Shown in pieces: positions 11,803 to 25,455 of a stretch of DNA of 64,000 bases (its first letter is position 1; each line of letters starts with the position of its first letter). The notes beneath the pieces were generated by a model. The model did no database searches. It worked only from the letters and a program-made list of their open reading frames with translations, and was not told the origin of the DNA. Position numbers and translations under genes: made by a program. Source of the DNA: Paraburkholderia sp. (lineage in GTDB: Bacteria; Pseudomonadota; Gammaproteobacteria; Burkholderiales; Burkholderiaceae); NCBI GenBank assembly GCA_004322045.1, contig SCRN01000040.1, forward strand, positions 496,001 to 560,000. Direction: 5' to 3'.

Positions 11803-14376
11803 ATGAGCGAAACCGCCGTCGTTGCCGATCCCGCATCGGTCAAAGCAGACTACCGCGCCGCCAAGGCGCAATTGCTCGCGAAGTTCAAGTCGGCGAGCCG
11901 TGTCGATGCGCTGATGCAAACGCTCTCGCACACGACCGACGATGCGCTGCGCCGCGCTTGGCAAAGCTGCGAGCTGCCGGCTTCGTGCGCGCTCGTCGCC
12001 GTCGGCGGTTATGGCCGCGGCGAACTCGCGCCCTACTCCGACATCGACATCCTCGTGCTGCTGCCGGATAGCGCGCCGCCCGAACTGGACGCGCGCATCG
12101 AGCGCTTCATCGGCATGGCGTGGGATCTGGGGCTCGAACTCGGCAGCAGCGTGCGCACCGTCGCCCAGTGTATCGAGGAAGCGGGCAACGACATCACCGT
12201 GCGCACGTCGCTGCTCGAAGCTCGGCGCATCGTGGGCAGCACGGCGTTGTTTCAGCGTTTCGTACTGCGCCTGAACGAGGCGCTCGATGCGCGTGCGTTT
12301 TTCCAGGCGAAGGTCCTCGAAATGCGCCAGCGCCATGCGAAGTTTCAAGACTCACCTTACAGCCTCGAGCCGAACGTCAAGGAAAGCCCGGGGGGATTGC
12401 GCGATCTGCAACTGATCCTATGGATCGCGCGCGCCGCGGGCTTCGGTCGCAGTTGGCGCGAGTTGGACGAGCGCGGCCTCATTACGGCCCGCGAAGCGCG
12501 CGAGCTGCGCCGCAACGAAAGCTTCCTGAAAATGCTGCGCGCGCGGCTGCACGTGATCGCCGGGCGGCGCCAGGATGTGCTCGTGTTCGACTTGCAAACG
12601 GCTGCGGCGGAAAGCTTCGGCTATACCGCCACCCAGGCGCGCCGCGCGAGCGAGCAACTCATGCGGCGTTACTACTGGGCTGCCAAGGCGGTCACGCAGC
12701 TCGCGACGATCCTCATTCAAAACATCGAGGCGCAGTTGTTCCCGCGCACGAGCGGCGTCACGCGCGTGCTGTCCGAGCGCTTCGTCGAAAAGCAAGGAAT
12801 GATCGAGATCGCGAGCGACGACGTCTTCGAGCGCACGCCCACGGCGATCCTCGAAGCGTTCCTGCTCTACGAGACCACGCGCGGCACGAAAGGCCTGTCG
12901 GCGCGCACGCTGCGCGCGCTCTACAACGCGCGCGAAATCATGGATACGCGCTGGCGGCGCGATCCCGAGAATCGCCGCCAATTCATCGAAATTCTCAAGC
13001 AGCCGCAGGGCATCACGCATGCGCTTCGGCTCATGAATCAAACGAGCGTCCTCGGCCGCTATCTGCTGAATTTCCGACGGATCGTCGGGCAGATGCAGCA
13101 CGATCTCTATCACGTCTACACGGTCGATCAGCACATCTTGATGGTGCTGCGCAACCTGCGCCGTTTCGCGCTGGCCGAGCATGCGCACGAGTATCCGTTC
13201 TGCAGCCAATTGATGGCCAACTTCGAGCGGCAGTGGATCCTCTACGTCGCGGCGCTGTTTCACGACATCGCGAAGGGCCGCGGCGGCGATCATTCCACGC
13301 TCGGCATGGCCGATGCGCGGCGTTTCTGCCGCGAGCATGGCATCGATAGCGAGGATGCCGCTCTCGTCGTCTGGCTGGTTCAGCACCACCTGACGATGAG
13401 CCAAGTCGCTCAGAAACAAGACACGAGCGATCCGCAAGTCATCAAGCAATTCGCGGAATTGGTCGGCAACGAGCGCCGGCTCACGGCGCTCTATCTGCTG
13501 ACCGTCGCCGACATCCGCGGCACGAGTCCGAAGGTGTGGAACACCTGGAAAGGCAAGTTGCTCGAAGACCTCTATCGGATGACCCGCGCCGTGTTGGGCG
13601 GCGCGAGCCCCGACGAGCATTCGGAGCTAAAGACCCGGCAGGAGCAGGCGCTCGCGCTGTTGCGCCTCGAGACCGTGCCCGACAATGCGCAGTGCGCCTT
13701 GTGGGACGAACTCGACGTCGGTTACTTCCTGCGCCATGACGCCGCCGACATCGCCTGGCAAACGCGCGTGCTCCATCGGCACGTTCGCACCGATACGCCG
13801 ATCGTGCGGGCGCGTCCGTCGCCGATCGGCGAGGCGTTGCAGGTGCTCGTCTATGTGCGCGATCGCTCCGATCTGTTCGCCGGCATTTGCGCCTATTTCG
13901 ACCGCAACGGCCTGTCGGTGCTCGACGCGCGCATCAACACGACACGCCACGGCTACGCGCTCGACAATTTCATCGTCGCTCATGCCGAACACGACGACGT
14001 GCAGTACCGCGATATCGCCAATCTCGTCGAGCAGCAGCTCGCCGCTCGACTCTCGTCCGATGCGCCGCTGCCCGACCCCTCCAAGGGCCGGCTCTCGCGG
14101 CTTTCTCGGACTTTTCCGATTACCCCGCGCGTCGACTTGCGAGCCGACGAGCGGGGGCAGTATTACATCCTGTCCGTATCGGCCAACGACCGGCCCGGGC
14201 TTCTTTATTCGATCGCGCGCGTGCTGGCGGAGCATCGGGTCGGCGTCCATGCGGCGCGGATCAATACGCTCGGCGAGCGCGTCGAGGACGTGTTCCTGTT
14301 GGACGGACGCGGCCTTTCCGATAACCGCTTGCAAATCCAGGTCGAGACCGAATTGCTGCGCGCGATCGCCGTGTGA
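11803..14376 (+). CDS. glnD: PII uridylyltransferase / uridylyl-removing enzyme
   Basis: About 857-residue nitrogen sensor that adds UMP to PII proteins when glutamine is low and removes it when glutamine is high. Domains in order: nucleotidyltransferase with [16 protein letters not shown] near residue 70, a GlnE-like helical linker, an HD hydrolase domain with [12 protein letters not shown] (about residue 487), and two C-terminal ACT domains that sense glutamine. I chose the ATG at 11803. A GTG at 11779, overlapping the map stop (GTGA), would add eight residues; neither has a strong ribosome site. The overlap with map suggests one operon. Confidence 0.95.
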   Translation: MSETAVVADPASVKADYRAAKAQLLAKFKSASRVDALMQTLSHTTDDALRRAWQSCELPASCALVAVGGYGRGELAPYSDIDILVLLPDSAPPELDARIERFIGMAWDLGLELGSSVRTVAQCIEEAGNDITVRTSLLEARRIVGSTALFQRFVLRLNEALDARAFFQAKVLEMRQRHAKFQDSPYSLEPNVKESPGGLRDLQLILWIARAAGFGRSWRELDERGLITAREARELRRNESFLKMLRARLHVIAGRRQDVLVFDLQTAAAESFGYTATQARRASEQLMRRYYWAAKAVTQLATILIQNIEAQLFPRTSGVTRVLSERFVEKQGMIEIASDDVFERTPTAILEAFLLYETTRGTKGLSARTLRALYNAREIMDTRWRRDPENRRQFIEILKQPQGITHALRLMNQTSVLGRYLLNFRRIVGQMQHDLYHVYTVDQHILMVLRNLRRFALAEHAHEYPFCSQLMANFERQWILYVAALFHDIAKGRGGDHSTLGMADARRFCREHGIDSEDAALVVWLVQHHLTMSQVAQKQDTSDPQVIKQFAELVGNERRLTALYLLTVADIRGTSPKVWNTWKGKLLEDLYRMTRAVLGGASPDEHSELKTRQEQALALLRLETVPDNAQCALWDELDVGYFLRHDAADIAWQTRVLHRHVRTDTPIVRARPSPIGEALQVLVYVRDRSDLFAGICAYFDRNGLSVLDARINTTRHGYALDNFIVAHAEHDDVQYRDIANLVEQQLAARLSSDAPLPDPSKGRLSRLSRTFPITPRVDLRADERGQYYILSVSANDRPGLLYSIARVLAEHRVGVHAARINTLGERVEDVFLLDGRGLSDNRLQIQVETELLRAIAV

Positions 14377-14382
14377 GACTTT

Positions 14383-16215
14383 ATGCGCGTCAAACTGACA
14401 GCCAAGCATCCGCGCCCGGCATCGCCGAGCCGCGCCCCCGTTCGTACCGGCAGCCCGTCGGCGCGCAAGACCCCTCGGACCTGGGAGGGAGCGCATCCGG
14501 CCGCCTCCGGTAACGAAGCCAAGACAGGCGCGCGCGATGAGGCCACGGCGCCCGCTTCCGGCGCGCCGAAGCGCAGCGGCGCGGGGGCAAAACCGCGCGA
14601 CGCGGCGCCGGGCAAGCGCGCCAGCGCGGCCGCCAAGGCGGCGCCGCGCGCGGGACAGGAGAGCGTGCGTCGCTCGCCGCGGCCCGCACAGGCCCACGAC
14701 GCGCGGTCGCCTTCCGGCGAAAAAGCGCGTACGTCGCGTGATACGGATCGCCCCCGCGCTGGGGGCAAGCTGGGCGATGCACCAGGCGCACGCAACCGCG
14801 GCTCCGCCGAGCGGGATCCGCGGACTGAGCGGACGAATCGTCCAGACCGCAGCGCTGCCGAAAAAGCCGACCGGAAGAGCCGCAACACCACCGAACGCGG
14901 TGACCGTCCTGCCCGCAATGTGGGCGAACGGGCTGACCGCCCAGTCCGAAATACGGCTGAACGAAGCGACCGCCCAGCACGCGGCGCGTCTGACCGGAGC
15001 GACCGTCCCGCCCGACGCACGATCGAGCGCACCGACCGTCCCACTCGCGGGGCAACGGCCGACCGCGGCGACCGGCCCGCCAGAAGCGCCGCCGAGCGCA
15101 CCGACGGTCCCGCCCGCAGGGCAGCCGACCGTGGTGACCGCCCTGCGCGAAGCGCCACCGAGCGCACCGGACGCGAGCCGAGCTCACGCAAGATCGCAAA
15201 CCCGGTGAAGTACGGCAGCGCATCGGCGAGCGGACCGACAGCGCGTAGCGAAGGAAGTCGCGCCGGCGGCCGCCCGCCACAAAGCGCCAAAGCGCCCGCG
15301 GGCAGTCGCGAACGGCGAGCGTCGTCCGAAACGCACGGCCGAGCCTTCACGGGCAAGCGCCAGGACGAGGCCAGGAGCGCGACGACGGTAAAGCGCGGCG
15401 CGGCGCCCGTCAAAGGAGCGGCCGGTGCAAGTGGCGCCCCGGACATCGAACACACCGAAGGCCTCGTCCGGCTGTCCAAGCGGATGTCCGAACTGGGACT
15501 GTGCTCTCGCCGCGAAGCCGACGAATGGATCGAAAACGGCTGGGTACGCGTCGACGGAGAACGCATCGACACGCTCGGCGCCCGCGTGCGCCCCGATCAA
15601 CACATCGAAGTGACTCGCGACGCCCACGTCGCACAATCGCGCCAAGTCACGATCTTGCTGCACAAGCCGGTCGGATACGTTTCGGGCCAAGCGGAAGATG
15701 GCTACGAGCCGGCTATCACGTTGATCACCGCAGCCAACCGCTGGGAAGGCGACCGTGCGACCACGCGCTTCGCGCCCAGCCACCTGCGCGCGCTCGCACC
15801 GGCGGGCCGCCTCGACATCGATTCGACCGGCCTGCTCGTGCTGACGCAAGACGGCCGCATCGCCAAGCAGTTGATCGGCGAGCATTCGAGCGTCGAAAAG
15901 GAATACCTCGTACGCGTCACCTACGGCGATCGCACGACCGACATCGACCAGCATTTCCCCGCCGACAAGCTAGCGCTGCTGCGCTTCGGGCTTTCCCTCG
16001 ACGACACTGCGCTCAAGCCTGCCAAGGTCAGTTGGCAAAACAGCGAACAGTTGCGGTTCGTGCTGCGCGAGGGTAAGAAGCGTCAAATTCGCCGGATGTG
16101 CGAGCTCGTGGGCCTGCATGTGGTGGGTCTGAAGCGCGTTCGAATGGGACGCATCGCGCTGGGTGCATTGCCGCAAGGCAAATGGCGTTACCTCTTGCCT
16201 GACGAGGCGTTCTAA
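14383..16215 (+). CDS. S4-domain rRNA pseudouridine synthase (RluF/RsuA family) with long repeat extension
   Basis: 610-residue protein in two parts. Residues 1-355 are low-complexity, Arg/Ala/Ser/Asp-rich and predicted disordered, with an 11-residue repeat at 156-266. Residues 362-610 are a standard large-rRNA pseudouridine synthase: S4 RNA-binding domain ([20 protein letters not shown]), then the catalytic domain with nucleophile Asp478 in [18 protein letters not shown] and the C-terminal [14 protein letters not shown]. The catalytic part most resembles RluF (U2604 of 23S rRNA) but RluB-like specificity is possible. It starts six bases after the glnD stop, so it probably shares that transcript. 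Confidence 0.9.
   Translation: MRVKLTAKHPRPASPSRAPVRTGSPSARKTPRTWEGAHPAASGNEAKTGARDEATAPASGAPKRSGAGAKPRDAAPGKRASAAAKAAPRAGQESVRRSPRPAQAHDARSPSGEKARTSRDTDRPRAGGKLGDAPGARNRGSAERDPRTERTNRPDRSAAEKADRKSRNTTERGDRPARNVGERADRPVRNTAERSDRPARGASDRSDRPARRTIERTDRPTRGATADRGDRPARSAAERTDGPARRAADRGDRPARSATERTGREPSSRKIANPVKYGSASASGPTARSEGSRAGGRPPQSAKAPAGSRERRASSETHGRAFTGKRQDEARSATTVKRGAAPVKGAAGASGAPDIEHTEGLVRLSKRMSELGLCSRREADEWIENGWVRVDGERIDTLGARVRPDQHIEVTRDAHVAQSRQVTILLHKPVGYVSGQAEDGYEPAITLITAANRWEGDRATTRFAPSHLRALAPAGRLDIDSTGLLVLTQDGRIAKQLIGEHSSVEKEYLVRVTYGDRTTDIDQHFPADKLALLRFGLSLDDTALKPAKVSWQNSEQLRFVLREGKKRQIRRMCELVGLHVVGLKRVRMGRIALGALPQGKWRYLLPDEAF
14848..15180 (+). repeat. 33-bp coding tandem repeat (11-residue unit, about 10 copies)
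   Basis: Inside the pseudouridine synthase gene. Units start at residues 156, 167, 178, 189, 200, 211, 222 (12 residues), 234, 245 and 256. Consensus is Arg-x-x-x-(Glu/Asp)-Arg-(Gly/Ala/Ser/Thr)-Asp-Arg-Pro-Ala. Copies differ at the nucleotide level, so the array is not freshly expanded. Confidence 0.88.
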
Positions 16216-16255
16216 GCGGGCATGCGGCGGCGCGCGGCAGGCGGCGCGCCGAGCC

Positions 16256-18879
<2,624 letters not shown>

Positions 18880-20121
18880 TTACTGGCTGAACAGGCGCCG
18901 CGTCGCCGCCGAGCCCGCCGGAATGCCTGCCTCTTCGAGCCGCGCGTAAAGCGTCATCAGTTGCTTTTCGATCGCGAGCAAGGCTTGCTCGGGCAGCGGC
19001 CGCCGCTGATCGTCGACCACCCGCCCGCCGATGCGCTCGGCCAGCGATTTGGCGTAGTCGCACATGAGGCGAAACGGCAGGATATCTTCATCGGCGACGG
19101 GCACGTCCAAGATCAGCGTGATCATCTGCCCGCCTTTGTACGTCAAGTCGTCGCGCAAGAAGTTGGTATCGCCGAACTGCAACATGAACACAGGACTTTG
19201 CTTGGCGTCGAGCTTGACGAACCGCGTGCCGTCGCGCGAGAGCAGAAGGCCGTCTTGCGAGGCGACCGCTTGCACGTAGTTGGCCGACCAGGGCGCGCCG
19301 TCGGACAAGACGTTGATCGACAATTGCGCGTCGCACTGCGCCGCGAATGCATCGAGTTCGCGCGCCATCGACACAGTTTCGAGCATGTCGGGAAATTCGG
19401 GCGCGCCGTCGATCGCATCGGCCAATTGCTGCACGCCGGAGACGAACTCTGAAAACTCGAGCTCGTTGAGGGGGCCACCACGGTTGGCCAGTTGCACTGC
19501 CGCCCTCAATTCCTCGTAACGCTGAGCGTTTTGCACCAATTCCCAGGTCTCGCTGCCTTCCGGCTTCCCTTCGATGTAGACCGGCTTGCTGCCTGCGCGG
19601 CGCAGCCGCTGCACGAGCGGCAACGCCTTCTCGCCGTGGATCGGAGCGGCCAAACGAATCGGGACGACGCAATCGATGCGCCGATCGACGACATGGGGCG
19701 GCGCAGCCGAAATGGTGGTGGCGGCCGGCGCGACCGTCTCGCTTTCCACCGCCGCGCCCTCGGCTCCTTCGGACGGCGCCGTCTCGGGCGTGAAGCCGTT
19801 CGGTGTCGTGCTTTCGGCTTGGATATCGGCCGGGATGTCGAGCGGCGACGATACGCCGCCGAAGCTCGGCTCGATCCGCGGCGCCTCGCCTTCTAAGGGC
19901 GTATCCGACAACGCCGGCTCGCGTCGCGCGCCCGCGCGCGCCGGTTCGATGAAGGGCCGCTCTTCCTCGTGGTCGTGGCGCGCGAGCCCTTGCTCCGCGT
20001 CGGCTGGCATCGGCCGCGGCATTTTGCGGCGAACCTTCGCGCTCTGCCAAGCGTTGAACACCACAACGCCCCCTACCACCACGGCGCCAGCGCCGATCAA
20101 TCCGAGTGTCAACTCGTCCAT
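18880..20121 (-). CDS. zipA: Cell division protein ZipA
   Basis: 413-residue protein with one N-terminal membrane helix (residues about 3-22, LTLGLIGAGAVVVGGVVVF), a long Pro/Glu/Ala-rich linker (about 30-170), and a C-terminal domain (about 170-400) matching the ZipA FtsZ-binding fold (FMLQFGDTNFLRDDLTYKGG, MITLILDVPVAD). It anchors FtsZ to the membrane during division. The start MDELTLG was chosen because the membrane segment follows immediately. Position between smc and ligA is the usual smc-zipA-ligA order of beta- and gammaproteobacteria. Sequence similarity within this family is low, so the call leans on topology and context. Confidence 0.87.
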   Translation of the reverse strand: MDELTLGLIGAGAVVVGGVVVFNAWQSAKVRRKMPRPMPADAEQGLARHDHEEERPFIEPARAGARREPALSDTPLEGEAPRIEPSFGGVSSPLDIPADIQAESTTPNGFTPETAPSEGAEGAAVESETVAPAATTISAAPPHVVDRRIDCVVPIRLAAPIHGEKALPLVQRLRRAGSKPVYIEGKPEGSETWELVQNAQRYEELRAAVQLANRGGPLNELEFSEFVSGVQQLADAIDGAPEFPDMLETVSMARELDAFAAQCDAQLSINVLSDGAPWSANYVQAVASQDGLLLSRDGTRFVKLDAKQSPVFMLQFGDTNFLRDDLTYKGGQMITLILDVPVADEDILPFRLMCDYAKSLAERIGGRVVDDQRRPLPEQALLAIEKQLMTLYARLEEAGIPAGSAATRRLFSQ

Positions 20122-20194
20122 GCACGCTCCATGAAGCAATCCTGTGTCGCGGCCCCGCGCCGGGCGCCTCGCGCCAGCGAACGCGGGCCGCTCG

Positions 20195-23100
20195 TTAGAC
20201 GGTATTCTGGGCGAAACCGGCAGCCGTTTCCATGTCGACGGCCACGATGCGCGAAACGCCTTGCTCCTGCATCGTCACGCCGATCAGTTGCTGCGCCATT
20301 TCCATGGCGATCTTGTTGTGCGAAATGAACAGGAACTGCGTTTTGTCCGACATCGCGCGGACAAGGTTCGCAAAGCGTTCTGTATTAGCGTCGTCCAGCG
20401 GCGCGTCGACTTCATCGAGCAAGCAGAACGGCGCGGGATTGAGCTGGAACATCGCGAACACGAGCGCGGTCGCCGTCAAGGCCTTCTCGCCGCCGGAGAG
20501 CAGGTGGATCGTCGAATTCTTTTTGCCCGGCGGCTGCGCCATCACCTGCACGCCCGCGTCGAGAATCTCGTCGCCGGTCATGATCAGCTTGGACTGCCCG
20601 CCGCCAAATAGACGCGGGAACAGTTCTCCGAAATGCCGGTTGACTTCGTCGAACGTGCCTTGCAAGAGCGTGCGCGTTTCCTGGTCGATCTTTCGGATCG
20701 CGTCTTCGAGCGTTTCGATCGCGCGCGTCAAGTCTTCCGACTGGGCGTCGAGGAAGGCCTTGCGTTCCTTCGCCGCCGCAAGCTCGTCGAGCGCGGCCAT
20801 GTTGACCGGCCCGAGCGCCGTGATCGCGTTGTTGATACGCGTGACTTCGCCTTGTAGATACGACGGCTTCATATCCGGCGTGAGCTTTTCCTGCAACTGC
20901 GCTTCATCCACGCCCGCGGCTTGAAGCTGCTCGATGAATTGCTCGCCGGCGATGCGCGCCGCCTGTTCCTTCAACTGCAATTCGGTGATGCGATCGCGCA
21001 GCGGCTGCAGCGAGCGCTCCGCCGTCAGACGCATCTCGTCGGCCTGGCGCAGCTTGGCCGTCAGATCGTCGAGCTCATGGCGCGCCGCCGTCAGCGCCGC
21101 TTCCTTCTGCCCGCGTACTTCGAGCGCCGCTTGCAATCCAGTGTGCGCGGTCTGCTCGTTGATCGTTTCGAGTTCGGCGCGCGCATCTTCCAGCAACCCC
21201 GCCACGCGCTCGCTCTGCTCGTGTGCGACTTGGATGCTGCGCTTGAGCTCGTCGATACGCGCGGCCACATTGCGGGCCGCGAAACGCGCATCGGCGGCGG
21301 CGCGTTCGAGTTCGCGCGCCTGCGTGCGCGCAGTCGAGAGCGTCTCGTCGAGCGCTTCGAAGGCGAGCTGGTTATCCTCGAAACGGGCCTGCAACTCCGC
21401 GAGTTTGCCGTCGTGCCGCTCGAAATTCGCCTCCGATTCAGCGCGCTGCGCACGCTGCTCCTCGATTTGGGCGGCGATTTCCTCGAGTTCTTCGCGGATC
21501 TGCGTGCTGCGCTGCGTGTAGCGCTCGTGCGCTTGCGTGAGCTTGAGCACGTCCAATTGCAGCGTATGCACCTGCTGCGTGGCGCGTTCGACCTGCGCCC
21601 GCGCATCTGCGAGCGCATGGGACGCCTGCGTGTACGCCGCTTCCGCGCGGACCGCCGCGCTCTTCGCTTCGTCGGCGAGCAGCGTCTGCGCGCGAACCTG
21701 GCGTGCGAGATTCTCGATTTCCTGCTGGCGCGCGAGCATGCCGGCTTGTTCCGAATCGGCCGCATACAACTGCACGCCGACGCGCGTCACCACGTGCCCC
21801 GCCTTGACGACCAACATGGCGCCCTCGGGCAGTTGCGCGCGCATGGCGAGCGCTTGCGTCAGATCGTCTGCGACATAGACCTGGCCCAACCACTCGTTCA
21901 GGACTGCCCGCAAGCCTGCATCGTCGATGCGCACGAGCGAGACGAGCGGCGTCAGGCCGGCCGGCGCTTCGCGGGGCGCGCCGGCCGAGGGCGGCGCAAA
22001 AAAGGCGAGTTTGGCCGGCGGCGAATCGCTTGCGAAAGCGCGCACCCAGTCGAGGTTGGAAATTTCGAGCGCCGCCAGACGCTCCCGCAAGATCGATTCG
22101 AGCGCGCCTTCCCAGCCGGCTTCGACATGCAGCTTCTTCCATAGGCGCGGCAAGCCCGCAAGCTCGTGCTTCTCGAGCCACGGCTGAATCTTGCCTTCCG
22201 TCTGCACGTTCTCTTGCAACTGCTTGAGCGCGAGCAGGCGCGCTTCGAATTGATGGATCTGCGCGCTTTCCTTTTGCACGCGCTCCTGGGCCTCGCGGCG
22301 CTGCGCCTCGACCTGCGGCAACGCGTCCTGTGCCTGCGCAAGGCGTGCCTGAGCCTCGCTCAAGATTTCTTGCTGCTCGACAAGCTGCATGCGTTGCTCT
22401 TCCAACTGCGCTTCATCGGGCGCATCCAAGCCGCCCGCCTCCGCCTTGAGCCGCTCGTGCCGTTGCTGCAGTTGCTGAAGCTGCTGATCGGCGTTGCGCT
22501 GGTGCGCCGCCTCGAGCTTGAGGGCCTGCTCGGTCTGCGCGATGCCCGCGCGTTCGTCGTTGAGCTGCCCCTGTGCATCGCGCCAACGCGCTTCGAGCGC
22601 CGGCAATTCGTCGTGCTTGGCAGCCGCCGCCTCTTCGGCCAAGGCCGCCTTTTCTTCCGCGACGGCGAGTTGCTCCTCGGCTTCTTCGAGGTCGCCGCGC
22701 GCCTTTTCCGCTTGGACCTGCCACTGCTCGCGCTGCGCCGTGAGCGCCGCGATTTGCGCTTGCACGCGGTTGCGCGATTCGATGACGAACTTGATTTCAG
22801 CTTCGAGCCGGCTCACTTCGGCGTTGGCTTCATAAAGCGAGCCCTGTGCGCCTTGCATGGCGTCGCTTGCGGCGTAGTGCGCGACGCGCAGCGTTTCGAG
22901 ATCCGCTTCGACTTCGCGCAGCTTGGCCGTCTGAGCCTCCAGATCGATCTGCGCTTCGGCAATCGCGCGCTGCTGGCGGCCCTGCTCGGCCGCCGCTTCG
23001 TTCTTGCGCAGCAGCCACAACAGCCGCTGCTTTTCCTCGCCTTCGCTCTGCAGCGTCTTGAACTTGGTCGCGACGATCGCTTGCCCTTCGAGCTTTTCGA

Positions 23101-23713
23101 GATTCGCGCCGAGTTCGCGCACGATGTCTTCGACGCGGGTCAAGTTTTCGCGCGTGTCGTGCAACCGATTCTCCGTTTCGCGGCGACGCTCTTTGTACTT
23201 GGAGACGCCCGCCGCCTCTTCGAGGAACACGCGCAGCTCCTCGGGCTTCGCCTCGATGATGCGCGCGATCATGCCCTGGCCGATGATCGCGTAGGCGCGC
23301 GGCCCGAGCCCCGTGCCGAGGAAGATGTCCTGAATGTCGCGCCGGCGCGCAGGCAGATTGTTGATGTAGTAGCTCGAAGTGCCGTCGCGCGTGAGCACGC
23401 GCTTCACCGCGATTTCGCCGTACTGCCCCCACTGGCCGGCAGCGCGCCCGTCGGAGTTGTCGAAGATCAGCTCGACGCTGGCCCGGCTGCCGGGCTTGCG
23501 CGCGGTGGAACCGTTGAAGATGACGTCCTGCATCGATTCGCCGCGCAGCTCGGAGGCGCGCGATTCGCCGAGCACCCAGCGCACGGCGTCGATGATGTTG
23601 GACTTGCCGCATCCGTTCGGGCCGACTACGCCGACGAGTTGACCCGGAACCTGAAAATGCGTGGGATCGACGAAGGACTTGAAACCAGCGAGTTTGATCG
23701 AGGTCAGACGCAC
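20195..23713 (-). CDS. smc: Chromosome partition protein SMC
   Basis: 1172-residue condensin ATPase that compacts and separates chromosomes. The N-terminal Walker A (GPNGCGKSN) and the C-terminal signature (LSGGEKALTATALVFA) plus Walker B (PFCLLDEVDAPLDDAN) form the head. Between them are two long Glu/Gln/Ala-rich coiled coils (about 170-510 and 660-1010) around a hinge (about 520-650). I start at the GTG giving (M)RLTSIKLAGFKSF; further upstream in-frame sequence is unrelated. Upstream of zipA and divergent from dapC. Confidence 0.97.
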   Translation of the reverse strand: MRLTSIKLAGFKSFVDPTHFQVPGQLVGVVGPNGCGKSNIIDAVRWVLGESRASELRGESMQDVIFNGSTARKPGSRASVELIFDNSDGRAAGQWGQYGEIAVKRVLTRDGTSSYYINNLPARRRDIQDIFLGTGLGPRAYAIIGQGMIARIIEAKPEELRVFLEEAAGVSKYKERRRETENRLHDTRENLTRVEDIVRELGANLEKLEGQAIVATKFKTLQSEGEEKQRLLWLLRKNEAAAEQGRQQRAIAEAQIDLEAQTAKLREVEADLETLRVAHYAASDAMQGAQGSLYEANAEVSRLEAEIKFVIESRNRVQAQIAALTAQREQWQVQAEKARGDLEEAEEQLAVAEEKAALAEEAAAAKHDELPALEARWRDAQGQLNDERAGIAQTEQALKLEAAHQRNADQQLQQLQQRHERLKAEAGGLDAPDEAQLEEQRMQLVEQQEILSEAQARLAQAQDALPQVEAQRREAQERVQKESAQIHQFEARLLALKQLQENVQTEGKIQPWLEKHELAGLPRLWKKLHVEAGWEGALESILRERLAALEISNLDWVRAFASDSPPAKLAFFAPPSAGAPREAPAGLTPLVSLVRIDDAGLRAVLNEWLGQVYVADDLTQALAMRAQLPEGAMLVVKAGHVVTRVGVQLYAADSEQAGMLARQQEIENLARQVRAQTLLADEAKSAAVRAEAAYTQASHALADARAQVERATQQVHTLQLDVLKLTQAHERYTQRSTQIREELEEIAAQIEEQRAQRAESEANFERHDGKLAELQARFEDNQLAFEALDETLSTARTQARELERAAADARFAARNVAARIDELKRSIQVAHEQSERVAGLLEDARAELETINEQTAHTGLQAALEVRGQKEAALTAARHELDDLTAKLRQADEMRLTAERSLQPLRDRITELQLKEQAARIAGEQFIEQLQAAGVDEAQLQEKLTPDMKPSYLQGEVTRINNAITALGPVNMAALDELAAAKERKAFLDAQSEDLTRAIETLEDAIRKIDQETRTLLQGTFDEVNRHFGELFPRLFGGGQSKLIMTGDEILDAGVQVMAQPPGKKNSTIHLLSGGEKALTATALVFAMFQLNPAPFCLLDEVDAPLDDANTERFANLVRAMSDKTQFLFISHNKIAMEMAQQLIGVTMQEQGVSRIVAVDMETAAGFAQNTV

Positions 23714-24067
23714 GGCGATATCGCTGTTTTGATGAAGAAGGTCGAACAAAAACGCGGCTGGAAAGCTCGAGCCGCGCACGGGACGGCAGCTTCATGCATA
23801 GAACTGCGCGCGCCATGCACGGCAGAGCGCCGCCGCGATGCTTTTGGGTCGCGAAGGCACGCACAGCAGGCTGCGTGCGCACGAGTCGCGAGCAAGTGGC
23901 AATCATACCATCGCCTATCGGCCGCACGGCCGCCGATGCGGCCGCGGCGTGCATGCGCGCCCCGCGCGCCGGCGTGCGCCGAGCTATAATGGCGCCCTTT
24001 TCCTCTTATCCCGTACGAGCGGGCGCGCGTCCCGCGCTTGTCCCTCGACGCACACGCCGAGCCCGAC
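23714..24067. promoter_or_regulatory. Divergent smc-dapC intergenic region
   Basis: 354 bases. A minus-strand TATGAT (23902-23907) could be the smc -10, and a plus-strand TATAAT (23985-23990) the dapC -10; neither has a convincing -35. No RNA gene, repeat or credible small gene was seen in the rest. Confidence 0.4.
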
Positions 24068-25273
24068 GTGAATCCGCTACTCGACCGCCTCCAGCCGTAC
24101 CCGTTCGAAAAGCTTCGCGCGCTGTTCAAGGACGCGACGCCGCCTGCCGATCTTCGCCCTATCAGCTTCGGCATCGGCGAACCGAAACATGTGACGCCCG
24201 CGCTGATACGCGAGGCCATCGTCGCCTCGCTCGATACCTTGTCGAGCTATCCCGCCACGATCGGCTCGAACGCGCTGCGCGAAGCGATCGCCGCGTGGGC
24301 GATGCGCCGCTACGGCCTGCCCGCGCTCGATCCAGCCACCGAGGTGCTGCCCGTCTCGGGCTCGCGAGAAGCATTGTTCGCGCTCGCGCAGACCGTAGTC
24401 GACGGCACGCGGCCCGGTGCGATCGTGCTGTGCCCGAACCCGTTCTATCAGATCTACGAGGGCGCGGCCCTGCTCGCCGGCGCCGAGCCTTATTTCGCCA
24501 ATAGCGACCCGGCCCGCAACTTCGCCTGCGATTACGCAGCCGTCCCGCGGGAGGTCTGGGCGCGCCCTCAGTTGCTCTACGTCTGCTCGCCGGGTAATCC
24601 GACCGGGGCTGTGCTCACGCTCGACGATTGGCGCGAGTTGTTCGCCCTGTCGGACGAACACGGGTTCGTGATTGCGTCCGACGAATGCTATTCCGAAATC
24701 TACTTCGACGAGGCCCATCCCCCGCTCGGCGCGCTACAAGCGGCGCACCGCCTCGGACGCGGCTTCGAGCGGCTCGTCATGCTGTCCAGTTTGTCGAAGC
24801 GATCGAACGTGCCGGGCATGCGCTCGGGCTTCGTCGCGGGCGACGCGGCGCTCATCAAACGCTTCCTGCTCTATCGAACCTACCACGGCGCAGCGCTTTC
24901 GCCCGTCTACCAAGCGGCCAGCGTGGCGGCCTGGGGCGACGAAGCGCACGTGCGCGAGAACCGCGCCCTCTACGCCGCGAAGTTCTCGACCGTCACGCCC
25001 ATGCTCGCGCCAGTGCTCGACGTGCGCCGCCCCGATGCGGCGTTCTATCTCTGGGCAAGCGTCGAGCCTACCGGGTTGAGCGATACCGAGTTCGCCCGGC
25101 GCCTGTACGCCGACTATAATCTGACGGTCTTGCCCGGCTCGTACTTGGCGCGCGACGCGCACGGCGTGAACCCCGGCCGCAATTTCGTGCGTCTGGCGCT
25201 CGTTGCCGATGTCGACGAATGTGTCGACGGCGCCAAACGCATCGTCGATTTCTGCCGCAAACTCGCGCGCTGA
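24068..25273 (+). CDS. dapC: N-succinyldiaminopimelate aminotransferase
   Basis: About 401-residue PLP enzyme of fold type I that transaminates N-succinyl-2-amino-6-ketopimelate in the succinylase branch of lysine/DAP synthesis. The GTG start giving (M)[15 protein letters not shown] fits the family; a TTG 30 bases earlier is possible. Seen: substrate/PLP segment [30 protein letters not shown], and Lys244 in [15 protein letters not shown] for the Schiff base. It heads the dapC-dapD-dapE run, which supports DapC over other aminotransferases. Confidence 0.92.
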   Translation: MNPLLDRLQPYPFEKLRALFKDATPPADLRPISFGIGEPKHVTPALIREAIVASLDTLSSYPATIGSNALREAIAAWAMRRYGLPALDPATEVLPVSGSREALFALAQTVVDGTRPGAIVLCPNPFYQIYEGAALLAGAEPYFANSDPARNFACDYAAVPREVWARPQLLYVCSPGNPTGAVLTLDDWRELFALSDEHGFVIASDECYSEIYFDEAHPPLGALQAAHRLGRGFERLVMLSSLSKRSNVPGMRSGFVAGDAALIKRFLLYRTYHGAALSPVYQAASVAAWGDEAHVRENRALYAAKFSTVTPMLAPVLDVRRPDAAFYLWASVEPTGLSDTEFARRLYADYNLTVLPGSYLARDAHGVNPGRNFVRLALVADVDECVDGAKRIVDFCRKLAR

Positions 25274-25455
25274 CCGGCGCCGAACGAGCGGCGGTAGCCG
25301 CTGCACAGCGCGACATGCAATGCGCGCATTGCAGCCGGCTGCAGCTTGATGGGCGCGCCGCCCTGCGCCGCGCGCCGCATCGAGTACCCGTTTCAGTACC
25401 CGTAACTGACCGACCGCCCCGTCTTCTTCCGACTTCATTTAGCGAAACTACCGAC

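Noticed and set aside
14848-15180. The 33-bp periodic array considered as a CRISPR-like or intergenic repeat
   Set aside because: It lies within a long open frame, the period is a whole number of codons and the conservation is at protein level, with no spacers of unique sequence.
22166-23989. A 607-codon plus-strand frame opposite smc
   Set aside because: Leu/Arg-rich mirror of the SMC coiled coil; no independent signal.
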